This document shows positions 1 to 6,331 of a stretch of DNA of 12,879 nucleotides, in pieces; the first letter of the stretch is position 1; the number at the start of each line of letters is the position of its first letter. Source of the DNA: JAFAVZ01 sp036009105 (GTDB taxonomy: Bacteria; Acidobacteriota; Thermoanaerobaculia; Gp7-AA8); contig DASYMJ010000348.1 in the NCBI GenBank assembly GCA_036009105.1, positions 1 to 12,879 on the forward strand, read 5' to 3'. Under the pieces are notes generated by a model. That model was given only the letters and a program-made list of their open reading frames with translations, ran no database searches and was not told where the DNA came from. The position numbers and the translations under genes were made by a program.

Positions 1-806
1 AGCTTGGGCGACTCCCAGCCGTCGCCGCCCGCGAGGGGGACGGTGATGCCGAGGTCGCGCGCCTGCTGGGCGATCTGGCCGACGTCGTTGTAATAGCCGG
101 GGACGTAGATGACCTGCGGGCTGGTGGCCTTGATGGCGGTCAGGCCGCCGCGGAAGTCGCTGTCGCCCTTGGCGTAGCTCGCCTCGCCGACGATCTTGCC
201 GCCGAGGGAGGTATACGTCGCCTTGAAGGCGTCGCCCAGGCCGCGCGAGTAGTCGCTGCGGACGTCGGTGAGGATCGCGGCGCGGGTGAGCTTGAGGTCG
301 TTGACCAGGTACCGGGCCATGACCGGGCCCTGATAGGTGTCGATGAAGCACATCCGGAAGATGTAGTCGCCCTTCTGCGTCACCGAAGGGTTGGTCGAGG
401 AGGGGGTGATCATCGGCACTTTGTTGGACTGGCAGATGGGGGCCGCGGCGAGCGAGTTCGAGGAGGCCACCTCGCCCAGCACGGCCACCACGCCGTTCTG
501 CGAGATCAGCTTGGTCACGGCGTTGGCCGCTTCCTCCGCCTTCGACTGGTCGTCCTCGGTGATGACCTTGATCTTCCGGCCGCCCACGCCGCCGTTGCCG
601 TTGATCTCGTCGACCGCCATCATGATGCCGTTGTGCGTCGACACTCCGAACGTTCCCTCGCTGCCGGTCAGCGAGCCGTACTCGCCGACGAGAATCTCGC
701 CGCCGTTGCTGCCGCCGCCGGTGCCGGTCGTTCCCTGCTCTTTGGGGGGACAGCCGGTCAGCACGAGCGCTGCCGCGGCGAGGATGATGAGCCACTGTTT
801 CTTCAT
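1..806 (-). CDS. ABC transporter substrate-binding lipoprotein, branched-chain amino acid (LivJ/LivK) type, 3' end outside window
   Basis: Periplasmic binding protein that would capture a small ligand, classically a branched-chain amino acid or amide, and deliver it to an ABC permease. The first 268 codons are present; family members are usually about 370-400 residues, so roughly the last third lies left of the window. Residues 1-19 form a lipoprotein signal (MKKQ, hydrophobic core, LTGC) with the lipidated Cys at 19, followed by a Gly/Thr/Ser-rich tether to about residue 36. Then comes a type I periplasmic fold: ILVGEYGSLTG, a GIMMAVDEINGNGGVGG stretch, VVAVLGEVASSNSLAAAP and a PQVIYVPGYYNDVG strand region. 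The ATG at 806 is preceded by GAGGAG at good spacing. Ligand specificity cannot be read from sequence, and no transporter subunits are visible in the window. Confidence 0.93.
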   Translation of the reverse strand, partial: MKKQWLIILAAAALVLTGCPPKEQGTTGTGGGSNGGEILVGEYGSLTGSEGTFGVSTHNGIMMAVDEINGNGGVGGRKIKVITEDDQSKAEEAANAVTKLISQNGVVAVLGEVASSNSLAAAPICQSNKVPMITPSSTNPSVTQKGDYIFRMCFIDTYQGPVMARYLVNDLKLTRAAILTDVRSDYSRGLGDAFKATYTSLGGKIVGEASYAKGDSDFRGGLTAIKATSPQVIYVPGYYNDVGQIAQQARDLGITVPLAGGDGWESPK

Positions 807-832
807 AGAACTCCTCTCACAAATGGTCCTGC

Positions 833-838
833 ATTCTA
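833..838 (-). promoter_or_regulatory. possible -10 element for the binding-protein gene
   Basis: TAGAAT on the minus strand lies 26 bp before the ATG of the binding protein, in the 92-bp gap behind the aldo/keto reductase. It would give a short leader that still contains the Shine-Dalgarno sequence. No convincing -35 was found 16-18 bp upstream, so this is a weak call. Confidence 0.25.
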
Positions 839-898
839 GCAGCCGCATGCATGGGCCGGGCCGGATGGTTGGGGTGAACGGCGTCTGGGCGGGGTGAT

Positions 899-2011
899 TT
901 ACGCCCCCACCGCCTCCTCCACGTACGGCGTGATGTCGAAGTTCCGCGTGTACAGCCGGTGGATCTCCTCCATCTCGGCGTCGGTCAGGGGGGGGTGGGC
1001 GGAGGCGGCGGCGAACTCGGTGAGCTGCTCCTCGCCGTAGATGTTCGGCAGCGCGGAGAGGACCGACGGATGCGCGTAGAGCCAGAGCAGCGCGAGCTGG
1101 CCCACCGTGACGCCGCGCGCATCGCACATGGCGCGCACGCGCTCCACCTTCTGCACCCCCTCCACCAGCCACGCGCGCGGGCGGTGCGAGCGGTGATCGT
1201 CCGCATCGAACTTCGTGTCCAGCGTGTACTTGCCTTCCAGCATGCCGGAGGAATGTGGCACCCGGATGAGGAACTGCACGCCCTTCGGGTCGGCCTTCCA
1301 GGCGCGGAAGGAATCGTCGAAGAACGCGGTCGGCGCGCAGACTTTTTTGCCCGTCTCGCCGCGCATCGCCTCGGGGACGGCGGCGTAGGAGGGGCCGCGC
1401 TCGGCGGCCAGGATGAACTCGCGGCCGGGGTCCTGCTCGAGCAGGTTGTAGATCATCTGCGTCACCGGCGCGCGGCGGGCGGCGGTGGAGTAGATGCCCT
1501 CGTCGCGCCAGCCGATGGCCGGGCCGAGCGACGGGCCGTAGGACGAGATTTTTCCTTCCGACTTGAGCGCCTCGAGAGTCTCCCAATGCTCGTCGGTCAT
1601 CAGCGTCGTCACGCGCGGGTTGTGGGGCTGATAGATGGCGATGTGGTCGACGCCGAGGCGCTGGAGCGACTGCTCGAGGGCGAAGCGGATGAACTTCGGC
1701 GACATGTCCTGGGGCAGCTCGCGCTGGCCGCGGGGGCGCTCCGGGTTGTTGTAGAAGTCGTAGCCGAACTTGGTGCCGATGACGAGCTCGGGATGGTCGG
1801 CCAGCACGGGCTTCAGGAACGACTCGCCGCGGCCGTTGCCGTATGCGTCGGCGGTGTCGATGTAGTTGATGCCGTGGCCGATGGCGACCCGGACGAGGTC
1901 GCGCGCCTGGTCATCCGTGTACGTGCCCCACCAGCCGGTGGAGACAGTCCAGGTGCCGAAGCCGAGCTCGGAGAGACGAAAGCCGGTGCCGTGCAGTTCG
2001 CGGTAGCGCAT
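899..2011 (-). CDS. aldo/keto reductase with an internal insertion
   Basis: NAD(P)H-dependent oxidoreductase of the AKR superfamily, cytosolic (beta/alpha)8 barrel, 370 residues; substrate unknown. The catalytic tetrad is readable as Asp52 and Tyr57 (in YIDTADAYGNG), Lys81 (IGTKFG) and His130 (IYQPHNP). The N-terminal pattern LGFGTWTVSTGWWG and the C-terminal helix LALLWLYAHPSVLSALPNI are typical. Residues about 207-244 look like an insertion between the barrel strand ending FILAAE and the RVPHSSGMLEGKYT motif, where homologues I know run on almost directly. The start is the ATG at 2011. No Shine-Dalgarno precedes it, but a -10-like TAAACT sits 6 bp upstream. It lies downstream of the enoyl-CoA hydratase, separated by 126 bp filled by a palindromic repeat, so it probably has its own promoter. 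Confidence 0.92.
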   Translation of the reverse strand: MRYRELHGTGFRLSELGFGTWTVSTGWWGTYTDDQARDLVRVAIGHGINYIDTADAYGNGRGESFLKPVLADHPELVIGTKFGYDFYNNPERPRGQRELPQDMSPKFIRFALEQSLQRLGVDHIAIYQPHNPRVTTLMTDEHWETLEALKSEGKISSYGPSLGPAIGWRDEGIYSTAARRAPVTQMIYNLLEQDPGREFILAAERGPSYAAVPEAMRGETGKKVCAPTAFFDDSFRAWKADPKGVQFLIRVPHSSGMLEGKYTLDTKFDADDHRSHRPRAWLVEGVQKVERVRAMCDARGVTVGQLALLWLYAHPSVLSALPNIYGEEQLTEFAAASAHPPLTDAEMEEIHRLYTRNFDITPYVEEAVGA

Positions 2012-2017
2012 GGGGAT

Positions 2018-2023
2018 AGTTTA
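2018..2023 (-). promoter_or_regulatory. candidate leaderless -10 element of the aldo/keto reductase
   Basis: TAAACT on the minus strand matches 4 of 6 TATAAT positions and is followed by ATCCCC and then the ATG. Transcription starting 7 bp after the hexamer would begin at the start codon. The absence of any Shine-Dalgarno supports this, but no good -35 is visible. Confidence 0.35.
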
Positions 2024-2035
2024 TCGCTGTCGGCG

Positions 2036-2137
2036 GGTGTCATCCCGAGTCGCGCAGACGATGGAGGATCCGCACCTTCGGGCGCGGCGCGAGTTCGGCA
2101 CGGATCCTTCGCCGTCTTCGCGGCTCAGGATGACACC
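2036..2137. repeat. imperfect inverted repeat with 37-bp arms (REP/MITE-like)
   Basis: The arm at 2036-2072 and the reverse complement of the arm at 2101-2137 match at 31 of 37 positions; both begin GGTGTCATCC and end GGATCCG. The loop is 28 bp (2073-2100). Five of six mismatches are transitions, so an RNA stem would gain G-U pairs. The right arm ends exactly one base before the stop codon of the enoyl-CoA hydratase, and the left arm lies just upstream of the aldo/keto reductase promoter region. There is no T-tract and no ORF inside. It resembles dispersed GTCATCCTGAG...GAAGGATC intergenic repeats that I recall from Acidobacteriota and other genomes; copy number here cannot be judged from one window. 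Confidence 0.85.
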
Positions 2138-2938
2138 TCAGCGACCCTGGAACACCGGCGGCCGTTTCTCCGCGTAGGCCGTCAATCCTTCCTTCGCGTC
2201 CTCCGACTGGAAGAGCTGCTGCTGGAGCTCGCGTTCCAGAGCCAGGCCGCTCTCGATGGGCAGCTCCCACCCGGTCTGCACGGCGCGCTTGATCCGGCCC
2301 ACCGCCCGGGAGGCCTTGTTGGGCGGGCAGAAGCTCTGCGCGTATTCGATCACCCGGTCCCACCACTTCCGCCCCTCTTCCTCGGCCGGCCAGACGTAAT
2401 TGACGATGCCGATCTCGCGCGCCCGCTCGAAGTCGAACAGGCCGCCTTCCACCATCAGCTCGATCGACTTCGCCTTGCCGACGATGCGCGAGAGGCGCTG
2501 TGTCCCCCCCGTGCCCGGCAGCACGCCGAGGGAAACCTCCGGCAGGCCGATCTTGCCGGCGCCCTGCAGGGCGATGCGGATGTCCGCCGCGAGGGCGATC
2601 TCCAGACCGCCGCCCACGGTATGGCCGTTGAGGGCGGCGATGACCAGCTTCGGCGTCTGCTCCAGGCGCAGCAGCGTCTCGTTCGCGTGCAGGCAGAAGT
2701 AGTACTTGAAGGAGGGCGTGACCTCGCCCAGCATTCCGATGTTCGCGCCGGCGGAAAAGAACTTCTCCCCCGAGCCGCGCAGGACGAGGACGTGCACCTC
2801 GTCGTCCATGCGCGCGTCGAGGATGCGCGCATCGAGCTCCTTGTTCATCTCGTAGGTGTAGGTATTGGCCGGAGGGTCGTTGAGCTCCAGGATGGCAACA
2901 CCCTTCTCGACGCGGTAATCAATCAGGTTCTCGGGCAT
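2138..2938 (-). CDS. enoyl-CoA hydratase/isomerase (crotonase) family protein
   Basis: Crotonase-fold enzyme, 266 residues, the usual family length. It probably hydrates a trans-2-enoyl-CoA in fatty-acid or amino-acid breakdown in the cytosol. Both acidic residues of true hydratases are present: Glu113 (GGGLEIALAADIRIA) and Glu134 (GLPEVSLGVLPGTGGTQRL). The oxyanion-hole segments FSAGANI (61-67) and NGHTVGGG (104-111) are intact, and the chain ends in the common KRPPVFQGR tail. The ATG at 2938 has GAGGAG five bases upstream. The gene starts 22 bp after the phosphofructokinase stop on the same strand, so the two are probably co-transcribed. The stop codon directly abuts a palindromic repeat that may fold in the transcript. 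Exact acyl substrate is not determinable; a related isomerase is possible but less likely with both glutamates present. Confidence 0.94.
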   Translation of the reverse strand: MPENLIDYRVEKGVAILELNDPPANTYTYEMNKELDARILDARMDDEVHVLVLRGSGEKFFSAGANIGMLGEVTPSFKYYFCLHANETLLRLEQTPKLVIAALNGHTVGGGLEIALAADIRIALQGAGKIGLPEVSLGVLPGTGGTQRLSRIVGKAKSIELMVEGGLFDFERAREIGIVNYVWPAEEEGRKWWDRVIEYAQSFCPPNKASRAVGRIKRAVQTGWELPIESGLALERELQQQLFQSEDAKEGLTAYAEKRPPVFQGR

Positions 2939-2960
2939 GAAGGCTCCTCGCTCGTGGATT

Positions 2961-4031
2961 CTATCTTCCGTCGCCGAAGGAGACGCCGACGCTGCGCGCG
3001 GTGGAGACCAGCTCGCCGTCCGGATCGACGTACTTGGGGTTGGAGACGGCGTCGCGGATGGGTGCGGAGACGATGCTGTCCCCGCGCAGGGCGACCATCT
3101 CCCCGAACCGGCCGGCCGCGGCGAGATCGGCCGCCGCCTTGCCGAAGCGGCTGGCCAGGATGCGGTCGAAGGCGATGGGAGAGCCGCCGCGCTGGATGTG
3201 CCCCAGGACGGTGACCCGGATCTCGAGATCGATGGCCTGGGCGATGTCCGAGGCCACCTGATAGGCGATGCCGCCGAGGCGGCGGGAGGCCTTGTCGAGG
3301 TAGCTTTCCTCGCCGCCGATCCGCTTGGCCCCCTCCGCGACCACGATGATGTCGAACTTTGAGCCCTCCTCCTCCCGGCCGCGGATCGATTCGATAATCG
3401 CCTCCGGGCTGTAGGGGATCTCCGGCACGAGGATGATGTCCGCCCCGCCGGCGATGCCGGAGTAGAGCGCGATCCAGCCGGCGTTGCGCCCCATCACCTC
3501 CAGGATCATGACCCGGTCGTGGCTCTCGGCCGTGGTGTGCAGGCGGTCGACCGCGTCGGTGGCCACGGCGACGGCCGTCATGAAGCCGAAGGTGTAGTCG
3601 GTGGCGGCGAGGTCGTTGTCGATGGTCTTCGGCACGGCGATCATGGGGACGCCCATGTCGCAGAGGCGCTGGGCGATGCGGAGCGTGCCGTCGCCGCCGA
3701 TGGCGATGATGGCGGCGAGGCCGAGCTTCTCGATGTTGGCCACGCACTCGGGCGAGCGGTCGCCGCGCGTGCCGTCCGGCAGGGGGAACTCGAACGGGTT
3801 GCCGCGGTTGGTGGTGCGCAGGAGCGTCCCCCCCTTGGGGAGGATGCCGCGGATGGTCTCGGTGGTGAGGGGGATGGTGGCGTTGGTGAGCAGCCCTTCG
3901 AAGCCGAACTGGATGCCGACCACTTCGAGGTCGTGATCGTTGCTGGCCGTGCGGACCGCGGCGCGGATGACGGCGTTGAGGCCGGGGCAGTCGCCCCCGC
4001 CGGTGAGGATTCCGATGCGCTTCCTGGCCAT
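2961..4031 (-). CDS. pfkA: 6-phosphofructokinase (PfkA family)
   Basis: Phosphorylates fructose 6-phosphate to fructose 1,6-bisphosphate, the committing step of glycolysis; cytosolic, 356 residues. Visible motifs are the phosphoryl-donor loop GILTGGGDCPGLN (7-19), GGDGT (112-116), PKTIDND (134-140) with catalytic Asp138, MGR (180-182) and LGHIQRGGSP (276-285). Gly115 with Lys135 is a mixed signature. Gly at the first site goes with ATP use in this family, while Lys at the second is shared with pyrophosphate enzymes and with several ATP enzymes such as those of trypanosomes. ATP use is therefore likely but not certain. The frame stays open upstream to 4403, but I chose the ATG at 4031: it gives the canonical MxRKRIGILTGGG start, has GGAGA just upstream, and avoids the opposite-strand membrane protein gene. 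The enoyl-CoA hydratase follows 22 bp downstream. Confidence 0.95.
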   Translation of the reverse strand: MARKRIGILTGGGDCPGLNAVIRAAVRTASNDHDLEVVGIQFGFEGLLTNATIPLTTETIRGILPKGGTLLRTTNRGNPFEFPLPDGTRGDRSPECVANIEKLGLAAIIAIGGDGTLRIAQRLCDMGVPMIAVPKTIDNDLAATDYTFGFMTAVAVATDAVDRLHTTAESHDRVMILEVMGRNAGWIALYSGIAGGADIILVPEIPYSPEAIIESIRGREEEGSKFDIIVVAEGAKRIGGEESYLDKASRRLGGIAYQVASDIAQAIDLEIRVTVLGHIQRGGSPIAFDRILASRFGKAAADLAAAGRFGEMVALRGDSIVSAPIRDAVSNPKYVDPDGELVSTARSVGVSFGDGR

Positions 4032-4102
4032 TTTTCTCCGTGATGCAAAAACAATGGAAAGACGAGTTCTGCTGCTGGCACCCTCGTTGCTCATCCGTAC
4101 CG

Positions 4103-4126
4103 GCATCGGCCCTTGGTAGCCGATGC
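4103..4126 (+). promoter_or_regulatory. 8-bp perfect inverted repeat upstream of the GlsB-type gene
   Basis: GCATCGGC (4103-4110), an 8-bp spacer and GCCGATGC (4119-4126) form a perfect hairpin or dyad. It ends 5 bp before the GGAGG Shine-Dalgarno (4132-4136) of the small membrane protein gene, in the divergent gap shared with pfkA. It could be an mRNA hairpin near the ribosome binding site or a dimeric repressor operator. Nothing identifies a partner. Confidence 0.45.
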
Positions 4127-4142
4127 AAACCGGAGGAAGAAG

Positions 4143-4394
4143 ATGAACATTATCGGATGGCTGCTGTTCGGTCTGGTCATTGGCGCGATCGCCAAGTTCC
4201 TCATGCCCGGTCGCGACCCGGGTGGCTGGATCGTCACGATCCTCCTCGGCATCGCCGGCTCGTTCGTCGGCGGCTTCCTGGCAACCACGCTGTTGGGCCG
4301 GCAGGAGCAGACCGCCGGATGGATCGGCTCGATCATCGGCGCGATGGTCCTGCTCTTCATCTACCGCCTGATCGTCGGCCGAAGAACGGTCTGA
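4143..4394 (+). CDS. GlsB/YeaQ/YmgE family small membrane protein (transglycosylase-associated protein family)
   Basis: An 83-residue, very hydrophobic inner-membrane protein of the transglycosylase-associated family (PF04226), often induced by stress in other bacteria; molecular function is not established. Three membrane segments are visible, about residues 3-20, 28-51 and 58-77. The family's MPGRDPGGW turn (21-29) follows the first, and a basic GRR lies near the C-terminus. An in-frame TTG at 4113 would add 10 residues, but the ATG at 4143 is preferred because GGAGG lies 6 bp before it and homologues start MNIIGW or similar. The gene is divergent from pfkA, with 111 bp between starts, and is followed by a strong intrinsic terminator, so it is probably monocistronic. 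Confidence 0.93.
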   Translation: MNIIGWLLFGLVIGAIAKFLMPGRDPGGWIVTILLGIAGSFVGGFLATTLLGRQEQTAGWIGSIIGAMVLLFIYRLIVGRRTV

Positions 4395-4421
4395 ACCGTA
4401 CACTCCTGGTGGATTGTCGAG

Positions 4422-4448
4422 GCCTCGCGGCGACGCGGGGCTTTTTTT
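4422..4448 (+). terminator. rho-independent terminator of the GlsB-type gene
   Basis: An 8-bp stem, GCCTCGCG (4422-4429) with CGCGGGGC (4434-4441) including one G-U pair, closes a GCGA tetraloop. It is followed by seven T residues (4442-4448). It lies 27 bp after the stop codon. Confidence 0.92.
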
Positions 4449-4452
4449 ATGG

Positions 4453-4527
4453 CAGTTGTCGGTTATCAGTTGTCGGTGGCCGGTAGAGCCGTTCTACTGA
4501 CGACTGAAAACCGACAACTGATAACCG
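4453..4527. repeat. 75-bp palindromic element made of inverted 7-bp units
   Basis: Read on the plus strand from 4453 are five heptamers: CAGTTGT, CGGTTAT, CAGTTGT, CGGTGGC, CGGTAGA. A 5-bp centre (4488-4492) follows. Read on the minus strand inward from 4527 are another five: CGGTTAT, CAGTTGT, CGGTTTT, CAGTCGT, CAGTAGA. The unit consensus is C-R-G-T-N-N-N. An 18-bp perfect inverted match (4460-4477 with 4510-4527) results, and CAGTTGTCGGT is directly repeated at 14-bp spacing. The element lies between the terminator of the small membrane protein gene and the htrA promoter region. No ORF, T-tract or CRISPR-like spacing. Confidence 0.85.
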
Positions 4528-4546
4528 TTTCGTCACACGCCTGAAA

Positions 4547-4571
4547 GAAACATTGCACCCCCACGCCCGTC
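4547..4571 (+). promoter_or_regulatory. possible ECF-sigma-type promoter of htrA
   Basis: GAAAC (4547-4551) and CGTC (4568-4571) separated by 16 bp resemble the GGAAC...CGTC pattern of many ECF sigma factor promoters. It lies 108 bp before the htrA start codon, and htrA-type protease genes are classic envelope-stress sigma targets. Both boxes are short, so chance occurrence is quite possible. No good housekeeping promoter was seen in this gap. Confidence 0.22.
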
Positions 4572-4660
4572 CCAAACTAAGCCGGTCCCCAACCCTCGGC
4601 AGTGGCACTGTGACTGCAGGCGGGACAGAATAGCGGCGGCCGGCCTTCATCAGCCCACCA

Positions 4661-4667
4661 GGAGGAG
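4661..4667 (+). promoter_or_regulatory. Shine-Dalgarno of htrA at unusually long spacing
   Basis: GGAGGAG is a near-perfect ribosome binding site but lies 12 bp before the ATG at 4680. No alternative start codon lies in frame between them, so the ATG is kept. Confidence 0.6.
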
Positions 4668-4679
4668 TTCAATAAACTT

Positions 4680-6227
4680 ATGAGTTCATCCACCAAACGC
4701 ATTCTTTCGACGATTGCGATCATCATCGCCTCCGTCGCCTTCGGCATCCTCATCAGCGCCGACCTCGGGCTGATGAAGAAGTCCAGCGCGCAGACGACGG
4801 CGCAGATCCAGACCTCTACCGGCACAACCACGGCCGTGACCATCCCGTCGTTCGCCGACGTGGCCGCGCGCGTCATGCCCGCCGTCGTCTCCATCACCAC
4901 CACGGAGATCGTCAAGACCAGCGACATGCGCCGTCGCGGTCAGGGCCAGGGCGGCATCGATCCGTTCGATTTCTTCTTCGGTCCCGGCCAGCAGCGCCGC
5001 GGCACGCCGAACGATCAGGAAGACGATGAGCACGCCCAGCGCAGCGGCGGCTCCGGCTTCATCATCTCGCCGGATGGCTACATCCTGACCAACAACCACG
5101 TGGTCGAGGGCGCCTCGAAGGTCGACGTCCACATGGGCGCCGACGAGAACGGCAACGGCGGCCGCACGGTCCAGGCCAAGATCATCGGCCGCGACCCCCA
5201 GACCGACATCGCCCTGATCAAGATCGAGTCCACCCAGCCTCTCCCCACCGTGCCCCTGGGCGACTCCGAGCGCATCCGCAAGGGTGACTGGGCCATCGCC
5301 GTGGGCAACCCCTTCCAGTTCGAGAACACCCTCACCGTCGGCGTCATCTCCGCCAAGGGCCGCTCCCTCGGCCTGAGCCAGGCCACGCAGTCGTTCGAGA
5401 ATTTCATCCAGACCGATGCCGCCATCAACTTCGGCAACTCCGGCGGCCCGCTCATGAACATCAACGGCGAGGTCATCGGCATCAACACCGCCATCCGCGG
5501 CGGCGCCCAGGGCCTCGGGTTCGCCACGCCCATCAACACTGCCAAGCGCCTCCTTCCCCAGCTCCGCGAGGGCAAGGTGGTCCGCTCGTTCCTCGGCATG
5601 AACATCCAGGAAGTGAACGAGCAGTCGCGCCAGGCGTTCGGCCTCAACGAGACCCGCGGCGCGCTGGTGCAGAACGTGACGCCGGGCAAGCCCGCCGACA
5701 AGGCCGGCCTCGAGCCGGGCGACGTGATCGTGGAGATCGACAGCAAGAAGATCAACAACAACCGCGAGCTGATCGACTACATCTCCTACCTGCCGGTCGG
5801 CACGAAGGTGAATCTGGCCATCATCCGCAACGGGCAGCGCCGCAACCTGACCGCCACGACCGCCGAGCGCGACGTGGAGCAGGAGCGGGCCGAGGCGCCG
5901 GCCAGCGAGGCGGTGGCGCCCACTCGCAACAAGCTCGGCCTCTCCGTGCAGGACCTCACCGCGGCCACCCGCCAGATGTACAGCGTGGATGACCGCGTGA
6001 GCGGCGTGGTGGTGACGGACGTGAAGGAAGTCTCCCCCGCCGGCGAAGTGGGCATCAGCGAAGGCGACGTGATCAGCGAAGTGCAGGGCCAGAAGATCAC
6101 CAGCGTGAGCCAGTTCCGCGACGCCGTGGACCGCCTCAGGAGCGGCACGACCATCCGCATGTACGTGACCACCTCCACCCGGGGCGGCCAGTCGGTCTCG
6201 GCCTACCGCTTCCTGCAGGTGCCGTAA
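4680..6227 (+). CDS. htrA: HtrA/DegP-type periplasmic serine protease with two PDZ domains
   Basis: ATP-independent protease and possible chaperone that handles misfolded envelope proteins; 515 residues, a little longer than E. coli DegP. A hydrophobic segment at residues 8-27 acts as signal peptide or membrane anchor. A linker rich in Thr and Gln follows. The chymotrypsin-fold protease domain spans about 58-295, with catalytic His140 (TNNHVV), Asp176 (QTDIAL) and Ser254 (GNSGGPL). A loop at about 84-122, rich in Arg, Gly, Asp and Glu and containing FDFFF, corresponds to the variable LA-loop region. PDZ1 covers about 303-395 (carboxylate-binding loop SFLGM, with KAGLEPGDVI) and PDZ2 about 417-510 (LGLSV, with EVGISEGDVI). 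The two domains are joined by an acidic, Ala-rich linker. The gene stands alone, bounded by a heptamer repeat and a terminator. Envelope-stress control is plausible. Confidence 0.96.
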   Translation: MSSSTKRILSTIAIIIASVAFGILISADLGLMKKSSAQTTAQIQTSTGTTTAVTIPSFADVAARVMPAVVSITTTEIVKTSDMRRRGQGQGGIDPFDFFFGPGQQRRGTPNDQEDDEHAQRSGGSGFIISPDGYILTNNHVVEGASKVDVHMGADENGNGGRTVQAKIIGRDPQTDIALIKIESTQPLPTVPLGDSERIRKGDWAIAVGNPFQFENTLTVGVISAKGRSLGLSQATQSFENFIQTDAAINFGNSGGPLMNINGEVIGINTAIRGGAQGLGFATPINTAKRLLPQLREGKVVRSFLGMNIQEVNEQSRQAFGLNETRGALVQNVTPGKPADKAGLEPGDVIVEIDSKKINNNRELIDYISYLPVGTKVNLAIIRNGQRRNLTATTAERDVEQERAEAPASEAVAPTRNKLGLSVQDLTAATRQMYSVDDRVSGVVVTDVKEVSPAGEVGISEGDVISEVQGQKITSVSQFRDAVDRLRSGTTIRMYVTTSTRGGQSVSAYRFLQVP

Positions 6228-6230
6228 AAA

Positions 6231-6251
6231 GCGATCAGCGATCGGCGATCA
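6231..6251 (+). repeat. three tandem 7-bp repeats downstream of htrA
   Basis: GCGATCA, GCGATCG and GCGATCA lie head to tail, starting 3 bp after the htrA stop codon and ending 2 bp before the terminator stem. Each unit contains the palindrome GATC. Unlike the two other heptamer tracts here, no inverted copy follows. Confidence 0.8.
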
Positions 6252-6253
6252 GG

Positions 6254-6287
6254 AGGGCCGGCCTTTCGGGGCCGGCCTTTTCTTTTT
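6254..6287 (+). terminator. rho-independent terminator of htrA
   Basis: GGCCGGCC (6256-6263) pairs with GGCCGGCC (6270-6277) around a 6-base loop, extendable by a G-U and an A-U pair at the base. A T-rich run interrupted by one C follows (6278-6287). It isolates htrA from the toxin-antitoxin genes. Confidence 0.92.
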
Positions 6288-6316
6288 GGGGCGGGTGGCG
6301 ATGTGCGGCCGGGTGC

Positions 6317-6322
6317 TATCAT
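6317..6322 (+). promoter_or_regulatory. extended -10 promoter of the toxin-antitoxin pair, probably leaderless
   Basis: TATCAT preceded by TGC makes a TGn extended -10, which can work without a -35; none is visible. Nine bases separate it from the antitoxin ATG and no Shine-Dalgarno is present. The transcript would begin within about 3 bases of the start codon. Confidence 0.5.
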
Positions 6323-6331
6323 TTTGCTTGC

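Noticed and set aside
391..897. 168-codon open frame on the plus strand
   Set aside because: Antisense to the binding-protein gene, whose lipoprotein signal and fold motifs are clear.
2036..2137. Ordinary rho-independent terminator for the crotonase gene
   Set aside because: Arms are far longer than a terminator stem, the loop is 28 bp and no T-tract follows in the direction of transcription.
959..3214. 751-codon open frame on the plus strand
   Set aside because: Antisense to the aldo/keto reductase, crotonase and pfkA genes and running across the intergenic repeat; composition is typical of a GC-rich shadow frame with no recognisable motif.
4032..4403. 124-codon upstream extension of the pfkA frame
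   Set aside because: It has no resemblance to PfkA N-termini, overlaps the convincing opposite-strand GlsB-type gene, and the start at 4031 has a ribosome binding site and the canonical N-terminus.
4453..4527. CRISPR-like array
   Set aside because: Units are contiguous 7-mers with no spacers and are inverted about a centre.
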